DNA from: Lysobacterales bacterium
GTDB taxonomy: Bacteria; Pseudomonadota; Gammaproteobacteria; Xanthomonadales; SZUA-38
Assembly (NCBI GenBank): GCA_028285525.1
Contig: JANQOZ010000050.1
Span: forward strand, 26,637 to 90,636
Length of the DNA: 64,000 nt
Direction: 5' to 3'
Position numbers and translations under genes: made by a program. Below are positions 1-8,167 of the stretch, piece by piece. Under the pieces are notes generated by a model, which worked only from the letters and a program-made list of their open reading frames with translations, ran no database searches and was not told where the DNA came from. Every line of letters begins with the position of its first letter. Position 1 is the first letter of the stretch.

Positions 1-566
1 AGATGGACAAGGTCTGCAAGCGATCCGAGTACGGCGACGGCGGCAGCATCTCCCGCGAGGGTGTGCAGCGCGACCTGCTGCCGCTGGTGGAAGGCTCTAC
101 CGTCACCACCAAATACGGCATGCTGCGTACCGACCACATTTTGTTTATCGCCTCGGGTGCCTTTCACCTCGCCCGGCCGTCGGACCTGATTCCGGAGCTG
201 CAGGGCAGGCTGCCGATCCGGGTGGAGCTGTCGGCGCTGGCCGCCGAGGATTTCGAGCGGATTCTGACCGAGCCGGACGCGTCGCTGACGCAGCAGTACC
301 AGGCGCTGCTGGAAACCGAAGGCGTGAACCTCAAGTTTGAGAAGAGCGGCGTCAAGCGGCTGGCCGAGGTGGCCTTCCAGGTGAACGAGCGGACCGAGAA
401 CATCGGCGCCCGGCGTCTGCACACCATCATGGAGCGGCTGCTGGACAAGATCTCGTTTGAGGCGCCAGACCGCAGCGGCGACACCTTTTCGGTCAACGCC
501 GGCTACGTCGACGAGCACCTGACCGAGCTGGTCAAAGACGAAGACCTCAGCAGATACATATTGTAA
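1..566 (+). CDS. hslU: HslU, ATPase subunit of HslVU protease (3' part, gene runs off the left edge)
   Basis: This is the C-terminal 187 codons or so of the AAA+ unfoldase that feeds unfolded proteins into the HslV peptidase in the cytoplasm. The visible part begins in the DKVCKR segment after Walker B and keeps [15 protein letters not shown], the sensor region FIASGAFH, the arginine-finger/sensor-2 stretch GRLPIRVEL and [10 protein letters not shown]. It ends in LSRYIL, the conserved tail that docks into HslV in this family. The true start and Walker A lie outside the window, and hslV is expected just upstream (not visible). The frame is intact to the TAA stop. gcdH follows 9 nt later on the same strand, not the DUF971/ubi genes that often follow hslU in relatives. 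Confidence 0.96.
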   Translation, partial: MDKVCKRSEYGDGGSISREGVQRDLLPLVEGSTVTTKYGMLRTDHILFIASGAFHLARPSDLIPELQGRLPIRVELSALAAEDFERILTEPDASLTQQYQALLETEGVNLKFEKSGVKRLAEVAFQVNERTENIGARRLHTIMERLLDKISFEAPDRSGDTFSVNAGYVDEHLTELVKDEDLSRYIL

Positions 567-575
567 AGTAGGCCC

Positions 576-1784
576 ATGAGCGCAATTCCCAAAGACGTGG
601 TCAGCCCACTTAAGGACCAGAAGTTCGACTGGCGCGATCCGCTCGCGCTGGCCGGCCAGCTGGATGAAGAAGAAAACCAGATCGCCGAGGCGGCGCGGCA
701 ATACTGTCAGGCGCGCCTGCAGACCCGCGTGCTGGAAGGTTTCCGCAACGAAACCTTCGATCGGGACATCATGACCGAGATGGGTGAGCTGGGTCTGCTC
801 GGCGTCACCGTGGCGCCGGAATACGGTGGTTCGGGCATGAGCCACGTGGCGTATGGTCTGATCGCGCGGGAAGTGGAGCGGGTCGACAGCGGCTACCGCT
901 CCGCCATGTCGGTGCAGTCTTCGCTGGTGATGTATCCCATCGAGACTTTTGCCACCGAGACGATCAAGCAGCGCTGGTTGCCGAAGCTCGCTACCGGCGA
1001 AGCGGTTGGCTGCTTTGGTTTGAGCGAGGCGGATGGCGGGTCCGACCCGGCCGCCATGCGCACCAACGCGAAGAAGGTTGACGGCGGCTATCTGCTGAAC
1101 GGCAGCAAGATGTGGATCACCAACTCACCCATTGCCGACGTGGCGGTGGTCTGGGCCAAGCTGGACGGCAAGATTCGCGGTTTTGTCGTCGAGCGCGGCA
1201 TGGAAGGTTTCACCACGCCAAAGATCGAAGGCAAGGTGTCGCTGCGGGCTTCGGTCACCGGCGAGATTGCCCTCAACGATGTGCTGGTGCCGGAGGAGAA
1301 TCTGTTTCCCGAAGTCACCGGTCTGCGCGGGCCGTTCTCCTGCCTGAACAAGGCCCGCTACGGTATTTCCTGGGGCGCCATGGGCGCCGCCGAGTTCTGC
1401 TGGCAGGCCGCCCGCGACTACGCCATGGATCGGATTGTTTTCGGCAAGCCGATCGCCGCCACCCAGCTTGTGCAGAAAAAGCTGGCCGACATGCAGACCG
1501 AGATTGCCCTCGGCCTGCAGGGTGCGCTGCAGCTCGGCCGCCTGATCGACGGTGGCGCGTTTGTCCCCGAGGCCATTTCGCTGATGAAGCGCAACAACTG
1601 TGGCAAGGCCCTGGCCATCGCCCGCGAGGCGCGCGACATTCACGGCGGCAACGGCATCACCGACGAGTACCACGTGATCCGCCACATGGTGAACCTGGAA
1701 ACGGTCAACACCTACGAGGGCACTCACGACGTGCACGCGCTGATCCTGGGACGCGCACAGACCGGTATTCAGGCCTTTTCCTGA
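576..1784 (+). CDS. gcdH: Glutaryl-CoA dehydrogenase
   Basis: A 402-residue FAD-dependent acyl-CoA dehydrogenase that should oxidise and decarboxylate glutaryl-CoA to crotonyl-CoA, late in lysine and tryptophan breakdown. The GCDH-type signatures are the [16 protein letters not shown] stretch, [14 protein letters not shown] and [10 protein letters not shown] for FAD/substrate binding, and the C-terminal [17 protein letters not shown], with the catalytic base expected at Glu381. Length is that of the mature family enzyme. The ATG at 576 lies 9 nt past hslU and has only a weak AGG ahead of it. Other acyl-CoA dehydrogenases are less likely because the [15 protein letters not shown] ending is characteristic of GCDH. 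No other lysine-degradation genes are nearby, so the operon does not add support. Confidence 0.93.
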   Translation: MSAIPKDVVSPLKDQKFDWRDPLALAGQLDEEENQIAEAARQYCQARLQTRVLEGFRNETFDRDIMTEMGELGLLGVTVAPEYGGSGMSHVAYGLIAREVERVDSGYRSAMSVQSSLVMYPIETFATETIKQRWLPKLATGEAVGCFGLSEADGGSDPAAMRTNAKKVDGGYLLNGSKMWITNSPIADVAVVWAKLDGKIRGFVVERGMEGFTTPKIEGKVSLRASVTGEIALNDVLVPEENLFPEVTGLRGPFSCLNKARYGISWGAMGAAEFCWQAARDYAMDRIVFGKPIAATQLVQKKLADMQTEIALGLQGALQLGRLIDGGAFVPEAISLMKRNNCGKALAIAREARDIHGGNGITDEYHVIRHMVNLETVNTYEGTHDVHALILGRAQTGIQAFS

Positions 1785-1788
1785 GCTT

Positions 1789-2058
1789 TTGGCCAAGAAG
1801 CAAAAGCTCAAGAACGAAGCCGAACTGTTTAAGGCGGCCCTGGCCGCCGGCGTGAAGTATGCGGAAGACCGCAAGGTGGTGGAGTTCGAGCCCGGCGACT
1901 CCATGGCTGATAAAGCCCTCTACGTCTACCGACTCCTGGTGCACGACAAGCTGCTGGCCCCGCTGCCGGAAAACCAGGTCTCCCAGAAAGCTATCCGCCA
2001 CCGCCTGGCGCTGTGGCACGCCCGAAATCTCCCCAAAGACGACCCTCTGCTGAAGTAG
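1789..2058 (+). CDS. Small conserved protein, DUF5062-like
   Basis: An 89-residue basic/acidic soluble protein beginning at a TTG four bases after the gcdH stop, so it is probably translated by coupling. It starts AKKQKLKNEAELFKAAL and has the core YRLLVHDKLLAPLP followed by a HRLALWHARNLPKDDPL end. This pattern recalls the DUF5062 family of small gammaproteobacterial proteins (recognition from memory, not searched). There is no signal peptide, membrane span or metal motif. Its function is unknown. The alternative is a chance ORF, but the amino-acid pattern and tight spacing argue for a real gene. Confidence 0.72.
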   Translation: MAKKQKLKNEAELFKAALAAGVKYAEDRKVVEFEPGDSMADKALYVYRLLVHDKLLAPLPENQVSQKAIRHRLALWHARNLPKDDPLLK

Positions 2059-2162
2059 CGGCAGCATCGCTGTGTTCCCGGCAGCGAGGTTATTTCCGTC
2101 GACAATGAAGAAATCTGCCTGCGGTGGGTACTATCCAGTACAACCACACAGGAATACCTATC

Positions 2163-2846
2163 ATGCCGATTCGAACTGTTGTGCTGCTGGCGGCCGTGCT
2201 GCTCGTCGGCGGCTGCGAAGCTGAACAACCGATTTCCACCGACGGCGGCCAGCCGCTGCCGGTGATCCAGACCTACGAGGTGGAAGCCGGCAAGGCCCGG
2301 GAAATCGCCTCGGTGCTGCAGCAGCTGATTCAAGATCTGGAAGCCCGCGCCCGGGCGCTCGGCAACAATCTGGTGGTTGTCAGCGCGCCGGCGTCCGTAC
2401 AGCAGGGTATTGGCACCCTGATCAAAGAGTTCGAGCGCGCGCCCGCCCCCGACCCCGTTCGCGTCAGGCTGCATTACTGGCTGGTGGGTGGAACGGCCTC
2501 GGACCAGAATGCGGTTCCCGGGACTCTGAGCGGCGTTGCCGACGCCCTGACCACGCTCACCGACGCCGCAGGCGCGATGACCTTTCGACGGATCGACTAC
2601 CTGCAGCAGGTGCTGGCCAGCGGTCGAGGCACCGGGATAGTCCACGGGGCGGTCATGTCAGCAGAGAGCCAGGTCGTGGTGGCGAACGGCAACATCGGCG
2701 TCGACCTGAGTCTACGGAAAAAGCAGCATCACGTCGGCGCCTACGTCGAGCTGGCCGACGGTGAGACCGTGCTGCTGGCGCAGATGGGCGCAGACGGGGA
2801 GGAGGATGAGACCCTGCTGTTTGTGGTGCGCGCGGAAACCTTCTGA
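2163..2846 (+). CDS. Lipoprotein with secretin N1-like domain
   Basis: A 227-residue putative lipoprotein. The ATG at 2163 follows AGGA at 2150-2153 and gives a clean signal peptide ending VLLVGGC, the lipobox. Residues about 35-90 (YEVEAGKAREIASVLQQLI, then NNLVVVSAPASVQQGIGTLI) have the alternating pattern of the N1/NolW repeats in the periplasmic part of GspD/PilQ secretins. The rest has no secretin pore domain, so it cannot form a channel alone. It is followed after 12 nt by an ECF sigma factor and a single-span membrane protein, which suggests one operon. The N1 assignment is by pattern only; a sensory or assembly role in the envelope is inference. Confidence 0.7.
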   Translation: MPIRTVVLLAAVLLVGGCEAEQPISTDGGQPLPVIQTYEVEAGKAREIASVLQQLIQDLEARARALGNNLVVVSAPASVQQGIGTLIKEFERAPAPDPVRVRLHYWLVGGTASDQNAVPGTLSGVADALTTLTDAAGAMTFRRIDYLQQVLASGRGTGIVHGAVMSAESQVVVANGNIGVDLSLRKKQHHVGAYVELADGETVLLAQMGADGEEDETLLFVVRAETF

Positions 2847-2858
2847 ACGGACCTTCCG

Positions 2859-3344
2859 TTGCTTCGGCAAGAGGATCTCGAGGCGCTGTTCGTGAAGCGG
2901 GAGCGCTCCCTGTTCAACATCGCTCTGCGCTGGACCTTTAACGAGGCCCAGGCTGACGAGCTGGTTCAGGAGGCGTTTCTAAGAGTCTGGCAGCAGCGCC
3001 GCCGCGTGGAGCCGGCTACCGCCAACGCTTACCTTTACCAGACGCTCAATCGTCTGGCCATGAAGCATGCCCGCCGGCGCACCGTGTGGCGACGGGTCAA
3101 GACGCTTCTCGGTTCCGGCGACGCCGGCCAGGAGTGGCTTTTGCCCGCTGACCAGTACGATCGCATCGAGGTGCAGGAAGCGATTCAGGCGCTTCCGGAC
3201 GCGCAACGCGCGGTGCTGCTCATGGCGGAGTTCTCGGGACTGTCTCAGAAAGAGATTGGCCAGGCGCTTAACGTACCGACCGGCACGGTGGGATCGCGCC
3301 GCCACGCCGCGCTCGCAAGACTCAAGGAGTTGCTCAATGGATGA
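2859..3344 (+). CDS. ECF-type RNA polymerase sigma factor
   Basis: A 161-residue sigma-70 family protein with only regions 2 and 4. Region 2 spans about residues 15-70 (FNEAQADELVQEAFLRVWQQ is the core-binding/-10 helix set). Region 4 spans about 105-160 (LPDAQRAVLLMAEFSGLSQKEIGQAL then GTVGSRRHAAL, the -35 helix-turn-helix). The reading frame opens with TTG at 2859; there is no strong Shine-Dalgarno sequence, so translation may be coupled to the lipoprotein gene 12 nt upstream. It overlaps the next gene by 8 nt. The target regulon is unknown. The downstream membrane protein is a candidate anti-sigma factor. Confidence 0.9.
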   Translation: MLRQEDLEALFVKRERSLFNIALRWTFNEAQADELVQEAFLRVWQQRRRVEPATANAYLYQTLNRLAMKHARRRTVWRRVKTLLGSGDAGQEWLLPADQYDRIEVQEAIQALPDAQRAVLLMAEFSGLSQKEIGQALNVPTGTVGSRRHAALARLKELLNG

Positions 3345-3684
3345 CAGGTTCGGTCTGAAGAACGTCGCGCCGCCGCCCGGTGGGCTGTCCCGGCTGCAGC
3401 GCCGGCTTAGTCGCGAAAACCGCGAGCCGGCGAGGCTCGTTTGGGTCGGGGCTGCTGCCGTCACGCTGCTCGCCGTATCCTGGGTGCTTCAGCCGCCGGC
3501 TACCGAGCTGCCCGCATGGGCCCGGGATCATCCCAGGCTGAGGATCACCGACGGCGTCAAGTCGTCACTGCTACTCAAGCAGGGAACCGCCAGGCGCCTG
3601 ACCGAGTCATCCGGGGTGACGGTCTATCTGGTTGACGTGGCCGATTCACGCGACCCTGCCTCGCCGACAAGGTCACAGGATTGA
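3337..3684 (+). CDS. Single-span membrane protein, candidate anti-sigma factor
   Basis: A 115-residue protein with ATG at 3337 inside the end of the sigma gene (8-nt overlap), so the two are translationally coupled. Residues 1-33 are basic and cytoplasmic-looking. A single hydrophobic span lies near residues 34-51 (LVWVGAAAVTLLAVSWVL). The remaining 60 or so residues would be periplasmic. It has no HxxxCxxC zinc anti-sigma motif and no FecR domain that I recognise. The sigma-then-TM order is typical for a membrane-bound anti-sigma factor, which is the basis for the guess. Confidence 0.75.
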   Translation: MDDRFGLKNVAPPPGGLSRLQRRLSRENREPARLVWVGAAAVTLLAVSWVLQPPATELPAWARDHPRLRITDGVKSSLLLKQGTARRLTESSGVTVYLVDVADSRDPASPTRSQD

Positions 3685-3691
3685 GCGTCTT

Positions 3692-4171
3692 TCAGTGTTC
3701 CGGCGTATCCCTGTTGCGGGCATCAGAAATGAGGTGGCTGATGATTCGCCAACCGTCGGGCTGCTTTTCGAAGACGCGCAGGTGGGTGGTCTGGCGCACG
3801 CCCAGCTCCTCACCCGCTTTGGTCTGCTGTCCGGTGCGCCGTGCGGCGGTGCGCACCAGCGCCAGCTCGTTGGACACGAAGCGAATTTCGGGCGGGCTGT
3901 ATTGGGTCTTCCCGGCCATGACAAAACGCAGGCCGAAGACTTCGGTCATCAGGCCCTCAACCTCGGCGCGCCCGCGCCGCGTGTGGCCAAAGGCGTTGGT
4001 GAAGTCGGCATCGCTGCTGTAGTCCCGGGCGGCAAGTCCAGGGTCGAGCGTTTCCCAGGCGGTCAGCCAGCGCTGCAGGGCGTCGTTGATGGCCTGCTCG
4101 TCAGCAGCCGTTGAGGCGCGGCAGAGCGGTGAAGCAACAATAGCGAGCAGCAGGATCCAGCGAGTGGTCAT
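3692..4171 (-). CDS. Exported NTF2/SnoaL-like protein (DUF4440 type)
   Basis: A 159-residue protein starting at ATG 4171, which has GGAG about 7 nt ahead and a Sec signal (MTTRWILLLAIVASPLCRAS). The mature part fits the cone-shaped NTF2-like fold: an N-terminal helix (DEQAINDALQRWLTAWETLD), DADFTNAFGHTRRGRAEVEGL, then strands ending THLRVFEKQPDGWRIISHLIS. This is the pattern of DUF4440/SgcJ-like proteins, which bind small ligands or act as steroid isomerase-like enzymes. No catalytic residues can be assigned. It is convergent with the sigma operon, 7 nt from its last stop. An upstream in-frame extension to 4225 exists but would bury the signal peptide. Confidence 0.82.
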   Translation of the reverse strand: MTTRWILLLAIVASPLCRASTAADEQAINDALQRWLTAWETLDPGLAARDYSSDADFTNAFGHTRRGRAEVEGLMTEVFGLRFVMAGKTQYSPPEIRFVSNELALVRTAARRTGQQTKAGEELGVRQTTHLRVFEKQPDGWRIISHLISDARNRDTPEH

Positions 4172-4299
4172 AGGTCGATCTCCAGATTGCCATATAAACC
4201 GAACGAAGCCAGTTGGCAGATACACTCAACGGATCGCGGCTTTATTGCAAGTGGTTACCGCCTGCTTTGCCACCAGTGGGCCGTGCGGAGAGTTGTACC

Positions 4300-4500
4300 T
4301 TAGAGCTGGTCTGACTCAAATCCGTTCATCAGTAGGACTTCGGGCAGGCATTCCACCTGAACCGCCGCCAGTTCGGTGTCATAGGTGATGGCGCTGTAGC
4401 GACAGGCCTGCTGGCCGCAGCTGGCAACGCGACTGAAGGGATTCACGCTCAGGGCGGGGCAGCTTGCGGTGAGCGTACCGAAGAGAAAAATCACGGTCAT
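4300..4500 (-). CDS. Small exported cysteine-containing protein with GFE tail
   Basis: A 66-residue ORF with a short hydrophobic N-terminus (MTVIFLFGTLTASC) that could be a signal peptide, five cysteines, and the ending VLLMNGFESDQL. The same LxNGFE-type tail ends the two large secreted proteins near 26.3 and 28.1 kb, which is the main reason to regard this as a gene rather than a chance ORF. No domain is recognised. The Shine-Dalgarno sequence is weak. Upstream lies a perfect 9-bp inverted repeat (4552-4574) that could control it or the divergent transglycosylase gene. Confidence 0.55.
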   Translation of the reverse strand: MTVIFLFGTLTASCPALSVNPFSRVASCGQQACRYSAITYDTELAAVQVECLPEVLLMNGFESDQL

Positions 4501-4551
4501 GATGGTTGGCCTATGACAGCTGCGGGCAGTCTAGCCGCGGGACCTTAAGCT

Positions 4552-4574
4552 GCTGTTAATTGGCGATTAACAGC
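4552..4574. promoter_or_regulatory. Perfect 9-bp inverted repeat between divergent genes
   Basis: GCTGTTAAT at 4552-4560 and its exact complement ATTAACAGC at 4566-4574 flank a 5-bp centre. It lies 52 bp upstream of the minus-strand start at 4500 and about 95 bp upstream of the plus-strand start at 4670. There is no T-run on either side, so an operator for a dimeric repressor is more likely than a terminator. The regulator is unknown. Confidence 0.5.
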
Positions 4575-4613
4575 GCATTGGCGAAGGTTGGTTCCTGCGG
4601 GGCGCAAGAGCAG

Positions 4614-4641
4614 TTGCACCGGCGACAAAAACAGGTAGATT
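4614..4641 (+). promoter_or_regulatory. Possible sigma-70 promoter of the transglycosylase gene
   Basis: TTGCAC (4614-4619) and TAGATT (4636-4641) are separated by 16 bp, about 30 bp before the coding start. Both hexamers are only partial matches, so this is a weak prediction. Confidence 0.35.
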
Positions 4642-4669
4642 TCTGACCATCCTGATCACTGGCGTGCAG

Positions 4670-6085
4670 ATGGCTCTCAAAAAATCGTTTTGGCTACTCC
4701 TGGCAACGATGACGTTGTGCCTCGCGGGGCCTGCCTGGTCGCAGGATAACGGTCAGCGCAACGTAGAAGCGCCGTTTTTCGGCGATTTGGAACAGATCCG
4801 TCAGCGCCGACTGGTCCGTGTGCTGGTCTCCTACAACAACACCAACTATTTCATCGCCGGCGGCCAGCAGCGGGGGCTGGAGGCTGAGCTGATGAATGCG
4901 TTTGAGCGGTTTATCAACGCCGAGGAGGCGCTGCCGGACAGCAAGATCTACGTCGTCTTTATCTCCAAGCCCTTTGCCGAGCTGATCCCGGCTTTGCTGG
5001 CAGGACAGGGTGACATCATCGCGGCCGGCATGACGGTGACCGATGAGCGGGAGCAGCAGGTCGCCTTCAGTAACGCTTATCGGAAAAAGGTCTCTGAGGT
5101 TCTGGTTCGCTCAGCTTCAGCACCGGCGGTCGCCAGCCTGGACGAACTCGCTGGACGCTCGGTTCACGTGATGAAGGACAGCAGCTACGCCATACACCTG
5201 GCGGAGGTGAACGAACAACGCGCGACGAGCGGCGGCGAGCTGATCGATCTGGTGGAAGTTGACGCGGCGCTGGCCTCCGAGGATGTCCTTCAGATGCTGA
5301 ACGCCGACATTTTTGACTACACCTTTGTCGATCGCCACATTGCGCAGGTCTGGTCCGGGGTACTGGATGACATTCGGGTCGAAGAAGACGTAATGATCAA
5401 TGAGGGCGGCAACCTCGCCTGGGCGGTACGGCGCGACAATCCCAAGCTGCTGGAGCGACTCAACGCTTTTGTTGCGGAACACAAGCAGGGCACGCTGCTG
5501 GGCAACATTTTCTTCAAGCGCTACTACCGCAACACCCAGTGGATCACCAACCCGCTGGAGGGGAGTGCGCAGGCCAAGCTGGATGAGTACCGCGATTATT
5601 TTGTGCGCTACGGCCAGGAGTACAACTTTGACTGGCTGAAGCTGGCCGCGCTGAGCTACCAGGAGTCTCAGTTTGATCAGTCCGCCAAAAGCGGCGCCGG
5701 CGCTTACGGTCTGATGCAGATCAAGCCCTCAACGGCAGCCGACCGAAACGTGGGGATCACCGGTATTGAGGATGACGCTGAAAAGAACGTACACGCCGGG
5801 ACCAAATACCTGGCGTTCCTGCGCGACCGCTACTTCTCCGACCTGCCGCCCGCGGTCCAGGCGGATTTTGCTTTCGCCGCCTACAACGCCGGGCCGGCTC
5901 GCGTCCGCCGTTTGCGAGCGAGGGCGGAAGAAGTGGGTCTGGATCCGGACAAGTGGTTCTTTAACGTCGAGCACATCGCCCGGCAGGAGATCGGCCGTGA
6001 AACCGTCGACTACGTGGCCAACATCAACAAGTACTACGTTGCCTTCAGCTCGATCCGGCGGCACCTGATGCAGCGCGCCAATTAG
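4670..6085 (+). CDS. MltF-like lytic transglycosylase with solute-binding domain
   Basis: A 471-residue exported murein lytic transglycosylase. The signal peptide (ALKKSFWLLLATMTLCLAGPAWSQ) has no lipobox cysteine, unlike a lipoprotein. Residues about 45-290 are an SBP_bac_3 domain (RLVRVLVSYNNTNYFI, AAGMTVTDEREQQVAFS), which in MltF-type enzymes senses peptidoglycan fragments. Residues about 310-460 are an SLT domain with catalytic Glu332 in SYQESQFDQSAKS, then GAYGLMQIKPSTA and YNAGPARV. It would cut glycan strands in the periplasm. ATG 4670 was chosen over the in-frame GTG at 4664; neither has a clear ribosome site. Whether it is an orthologue of E. coli mltF is uncertain, so no symbol is given. 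Confidence 0.92.
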   Translation: MALKKSFWLLLATMTLCLAGPAWSQDNGQRNVEAPFFGDLEQIRQRRLVRVLVSYNNTNYFIAGGQQRGLEAELMNAFERFINAEEALPDSKIYVVFISKPFAELIPALLAGQGDIIAAGMTVTDEREQQVAFSNAYRKKVSEVLVRSASAPAVASLDELAGRSVHVMKDSSYAIHLAEVNEQRATSGGELIDLVEVDAALASEDVLQMLNADIFDYTFVDRHIAQVWSGVLDDIRVEEDVMINEGGNLAWAVRRDNPKLLERLNAFVAEHKQGTLLGNIFFKRYYRNTQWITNPLEGSAQAKLDEYRDYFVRYGQEYNFDWLKLAALSYQESQFDQSAKSGAGAYGLMQIKPSTAADRNVGITGIEDDAEKNVHAGTKYLAFLRDRYFSDLPPAVQADFAFAAYNAGPARVRRLRARAEEVGLDPDKWFFNVEHIARQEIGRETVDYVANINKYYVAFSSIRRHLMQRAN

Positions 6086-6097
6086 CCGCTTCCGCGA

Positions 6098-6754
6098 TCA
6101 GCGCTCGGCCAGCACCTCCCCCATTTCCTTGATCTCCTGCAGGCGGGTCGCCAGCAGTTCAGCCCAGTCATCCAGGAGCTTTTTGACCGCCTCGCGGTTG
6201 GTCACGGCCTCCACGCCGGGTTTCCGGGCCGCAACACCGGCGTCCGCCACCTGAACCAGCAGTTCGCCGGTTGTCGCGTCGCTGAGCTCCAGCACCAGGG
6301 TCATCTCGGCGATCGAGGCAAAATAGGCGGGTGATTCGGGCGTTGCTGCACGGGCGCCGGAGCCGGGCGTCAGCCCCTGTATCGCCGCGCGCACGGTCAG
6401 CGTCCCCAGCTCCGGCTGATCAACCGTTCGGTAGTCAGTGCGGCTGGCGGCCGAGCGGACGGCCTCGCGGAAATACTCACTCATCTCGACCAGCATTTCT
6501 CGATCGACGGCGTGTGGTGCCCGCTGTCCGTCCACACCGCGCGGCCGGCGGTAGGAAATATCGACCGGGGCGACGTAGAGACTTTGATAGAAAGACAGGC
6601 CCGCGTCGGGCAACGCAAACACGCGGTCCATGTTGGTTCCGCTGACCGGAAACAATCCGTTGATGGTCGGCTGGGCCCGCAGGTCCAGACTGGGCTGCGC
6701 AAAGGCAAACGGGGTGACGAGTAGCAAGAATCCGATGCAGGTGGCTGTTTTCAT
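6098..6754 (-). CDS. Exported protein, DUF3313-like
   Basis: A 218-residue protein starting at ATG 6754 with a Sec signal (MKTATCIGFLLLVTPFAFAQ). The segment FYQSLYVAPVDISYRRP and the later EYFREAVRSAA and MTLVLELSDATTGELLVQVADAG resemble DUF3313 family outer-envelope proteins, which often have a YxxvyVxPV opening. There is no lipobox. The C-terminus is a charged amphipathic helix (KKLLDDWAELLATRLQEI). It converges with the transglycosylase gene, 12 nt apart. An in-frame extension to 6790 is possible but disrupts the signal peptide. Function is unknown. Confidence 0.75.
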   Translation of the reverse strand: MKTATCIGFLLLVTPFAFAQPSLDLRAQPTINGLFPVSGTNMDRVFALPDAGLSFYQSLYVAPVDISYRRPRGVDGQRAPHAVDREMLVEMSEYFREAVRSAASRTDYRTVDQPELGTLTVRAAIQGLTPGSGARAATPESPAYFASIAEMTLVLELSDATTGELLVQVADAGVAARKPGVEAVTNREAVKKLLDDWAELLATRLQEIKEMGEVLAER

Positions 6755-6860
6755 GGGGTCGTCAAAGGCGCGAAATCGGGCAATCCGCAACTATAATCGG
6801 TTCGGCCCGCCGCGAGGAAATCGGGCGGGGCGAATATCGGGTCGCTGAACACGCTGCTCG

Positions 6861-7525
6861 CTAGCGGCGCTTCCCGGCCAGATGGGTTGCGACCAGCATG
6901 GCCAGCAGTACGGCGAGGTAAAGCTGACCGATAATCGCCTCAACCGCAGCCAGCATTCGCGCACCGACGCTGATCGGCGTGATGTCGCCGTAACCCAGCG
7001 TCGTGAGGGTCACAAAGCTGAAGTAGAAAGCGTCGTTGTGCGGCCCCTCGGGCGTCAGTCCATCGATGGCGCCGGGCGACAGAATCACGATAGCCCGGTA
7101 GAGCAGCGCAAAGGCCAGGCCGATGGCGAGATAAATGTTGATGCCGCCATAGATCACGTCCTTCGTGATGTTTGAGCGATTCACAAAAACGTCGCGGGCC
7201 AGCGCAAACGCCACGATGGTAAACACGCGGCCCCGGAGAGCTGGGTCATCGCGGCCCCGAGGCTGTTCAGCTCGAACCACAGGCCGGTCATGGTCATGAG
7301 TGATAGCACCCCGGTGCTCACGGCCTGCAGAGCGCCCTGGCTGACGCTCCAAACAGCGGCTACCAGAACGGCGGTAAACAACACCGGCACCAGCCACCTC
7401 ACCGGAACCAGCTCCGAGAGCAGCGGGCCGAGCACCAGCAGTCCGATGATGGTCAGAGTGAGCGCCTGATAACCGCCCTTGCCGGGTGTTAGACGATCGA
7501 TGTTCATGCCGGCAGCGTTCGGCAT
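6861..7525 (-). pseudogene. Potassium-channel family protein, split by a frameshift
   Basis: Two overlapping minus-strand frames together make one ion-channel protein of about 220 residues. The 5' frame (from 7525 or ATG 7507) encodes three hydrophobic segments (ALTLTIIGLLVLGPLLSELV, WLVPVLFTAVLVAAVW, STGVLSLMTMTGLWFELN). It then runs out of frame near MTQLSG. The other frame continues GRVFTIVAFALARDVFVN, a fourth span, the selectivity filter TLTTLGYGD and a last span. The switch is at a C run at 7231-7234 (G run on the coding strand); one extra base there would restore a continuous protein. It may be a real inactivating mutation, a phase-variable tract or a base-calling error. Function, if intact, is K+ conduction across the inner membrane. 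Confidence 0.8.
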
Positions 7526-7703
7526 TTGCCAACCGCCAGCGGGTTGCCGTGAGTCCGCACCCTGACGGCTGCCTCACTACAGTCACCTGCGATCGGGTCT
7601 TGTCTCTGCATGTAAGAACGCTCTGCTTCGCGGGGGCAGTTTACCCTTTGTCTCCGCGCCGGGTTTCGGTGAAGATAGCGGAAGAAATCAAGGAGAACAC
7701 TCC

Positions 7704-8156
7704 GTGCTAAAACCGTTGATTACGCTCGCCGTGCTCGCGCTTTCCAGCGCCGTGCTGGCCCAGCCGAGCGACCTGTTCGTCTACCCGGCCGCCGGTCAGT
7801 CGCCTGAGCAGACCGCCAAAGATAAGGCCGAATGCGACGGCTGGGCGCGGCAGCAGGTGGCGCCACCGCCCGCCTCAGCACCGCCGGCCCAAACCTCTTC
7901 CGGGCCCGACGGCAGCGTAATCCGCGGCGCTGCCCGCGGCGCAATCCTGGGCGAAGTTCTCGACGACGACGCCGGAAAGGGCGCTGCGGCCGGCGCGCTG
8001 ATCGGCGGCATGCGACGTGCCGACCGTCGACGCGCCAACCGGGCCCAGCAAAAGCAACAGCAGCAGGAGCAGGCTGCGGCCCAGCAGCAATACTCCGAAG
8101 AAATTACCCGGGCCTACCGGGTTTGTCTTGAAGCGCGCAGCTACACGGTCGGATAG
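7704..8156 (+). CDS. Exported glycine-zipper protein
   Basis: A 150-residue protein beginning at GTG 7704, preceded by AAGGAGAA at 7690-7697. It has a signal peptide (LKPLITLAVLALSSAVLAQ), a Pro/Ala linker (APPPASAPPAQ), then a glycine zipper at about residues 73-100 (RGAARGAILGEVL, KGAAAGALIGGMRRA) that can pack as paired membrane helices. A Gln-rich coil (QQKQQQQEQAAAQQQ) precedes the typical ending RAYRVCLEARSYTV. Such proteins are usually outer-membrane or periplasmic stress proteins of unknown mechanism. It is followed closely by another exported protein, probably in one transcript. Confidence 0.82.
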   Translation: MLKPLITLAVLALSSAVLAQPSDLFVYPAAGQSPEQTAKDKAECDGWARQQVAPPPASAPPAQTSSGPDGSVIRGAARGAILGEVLDDDAGKGAAAGALIGGMRRADRRRANRAQQKQQQQEQAAAQQQYSEEITRAYRVCLEARSYTVG

Positions 8157-8167
8157 GAGACGCAGCC

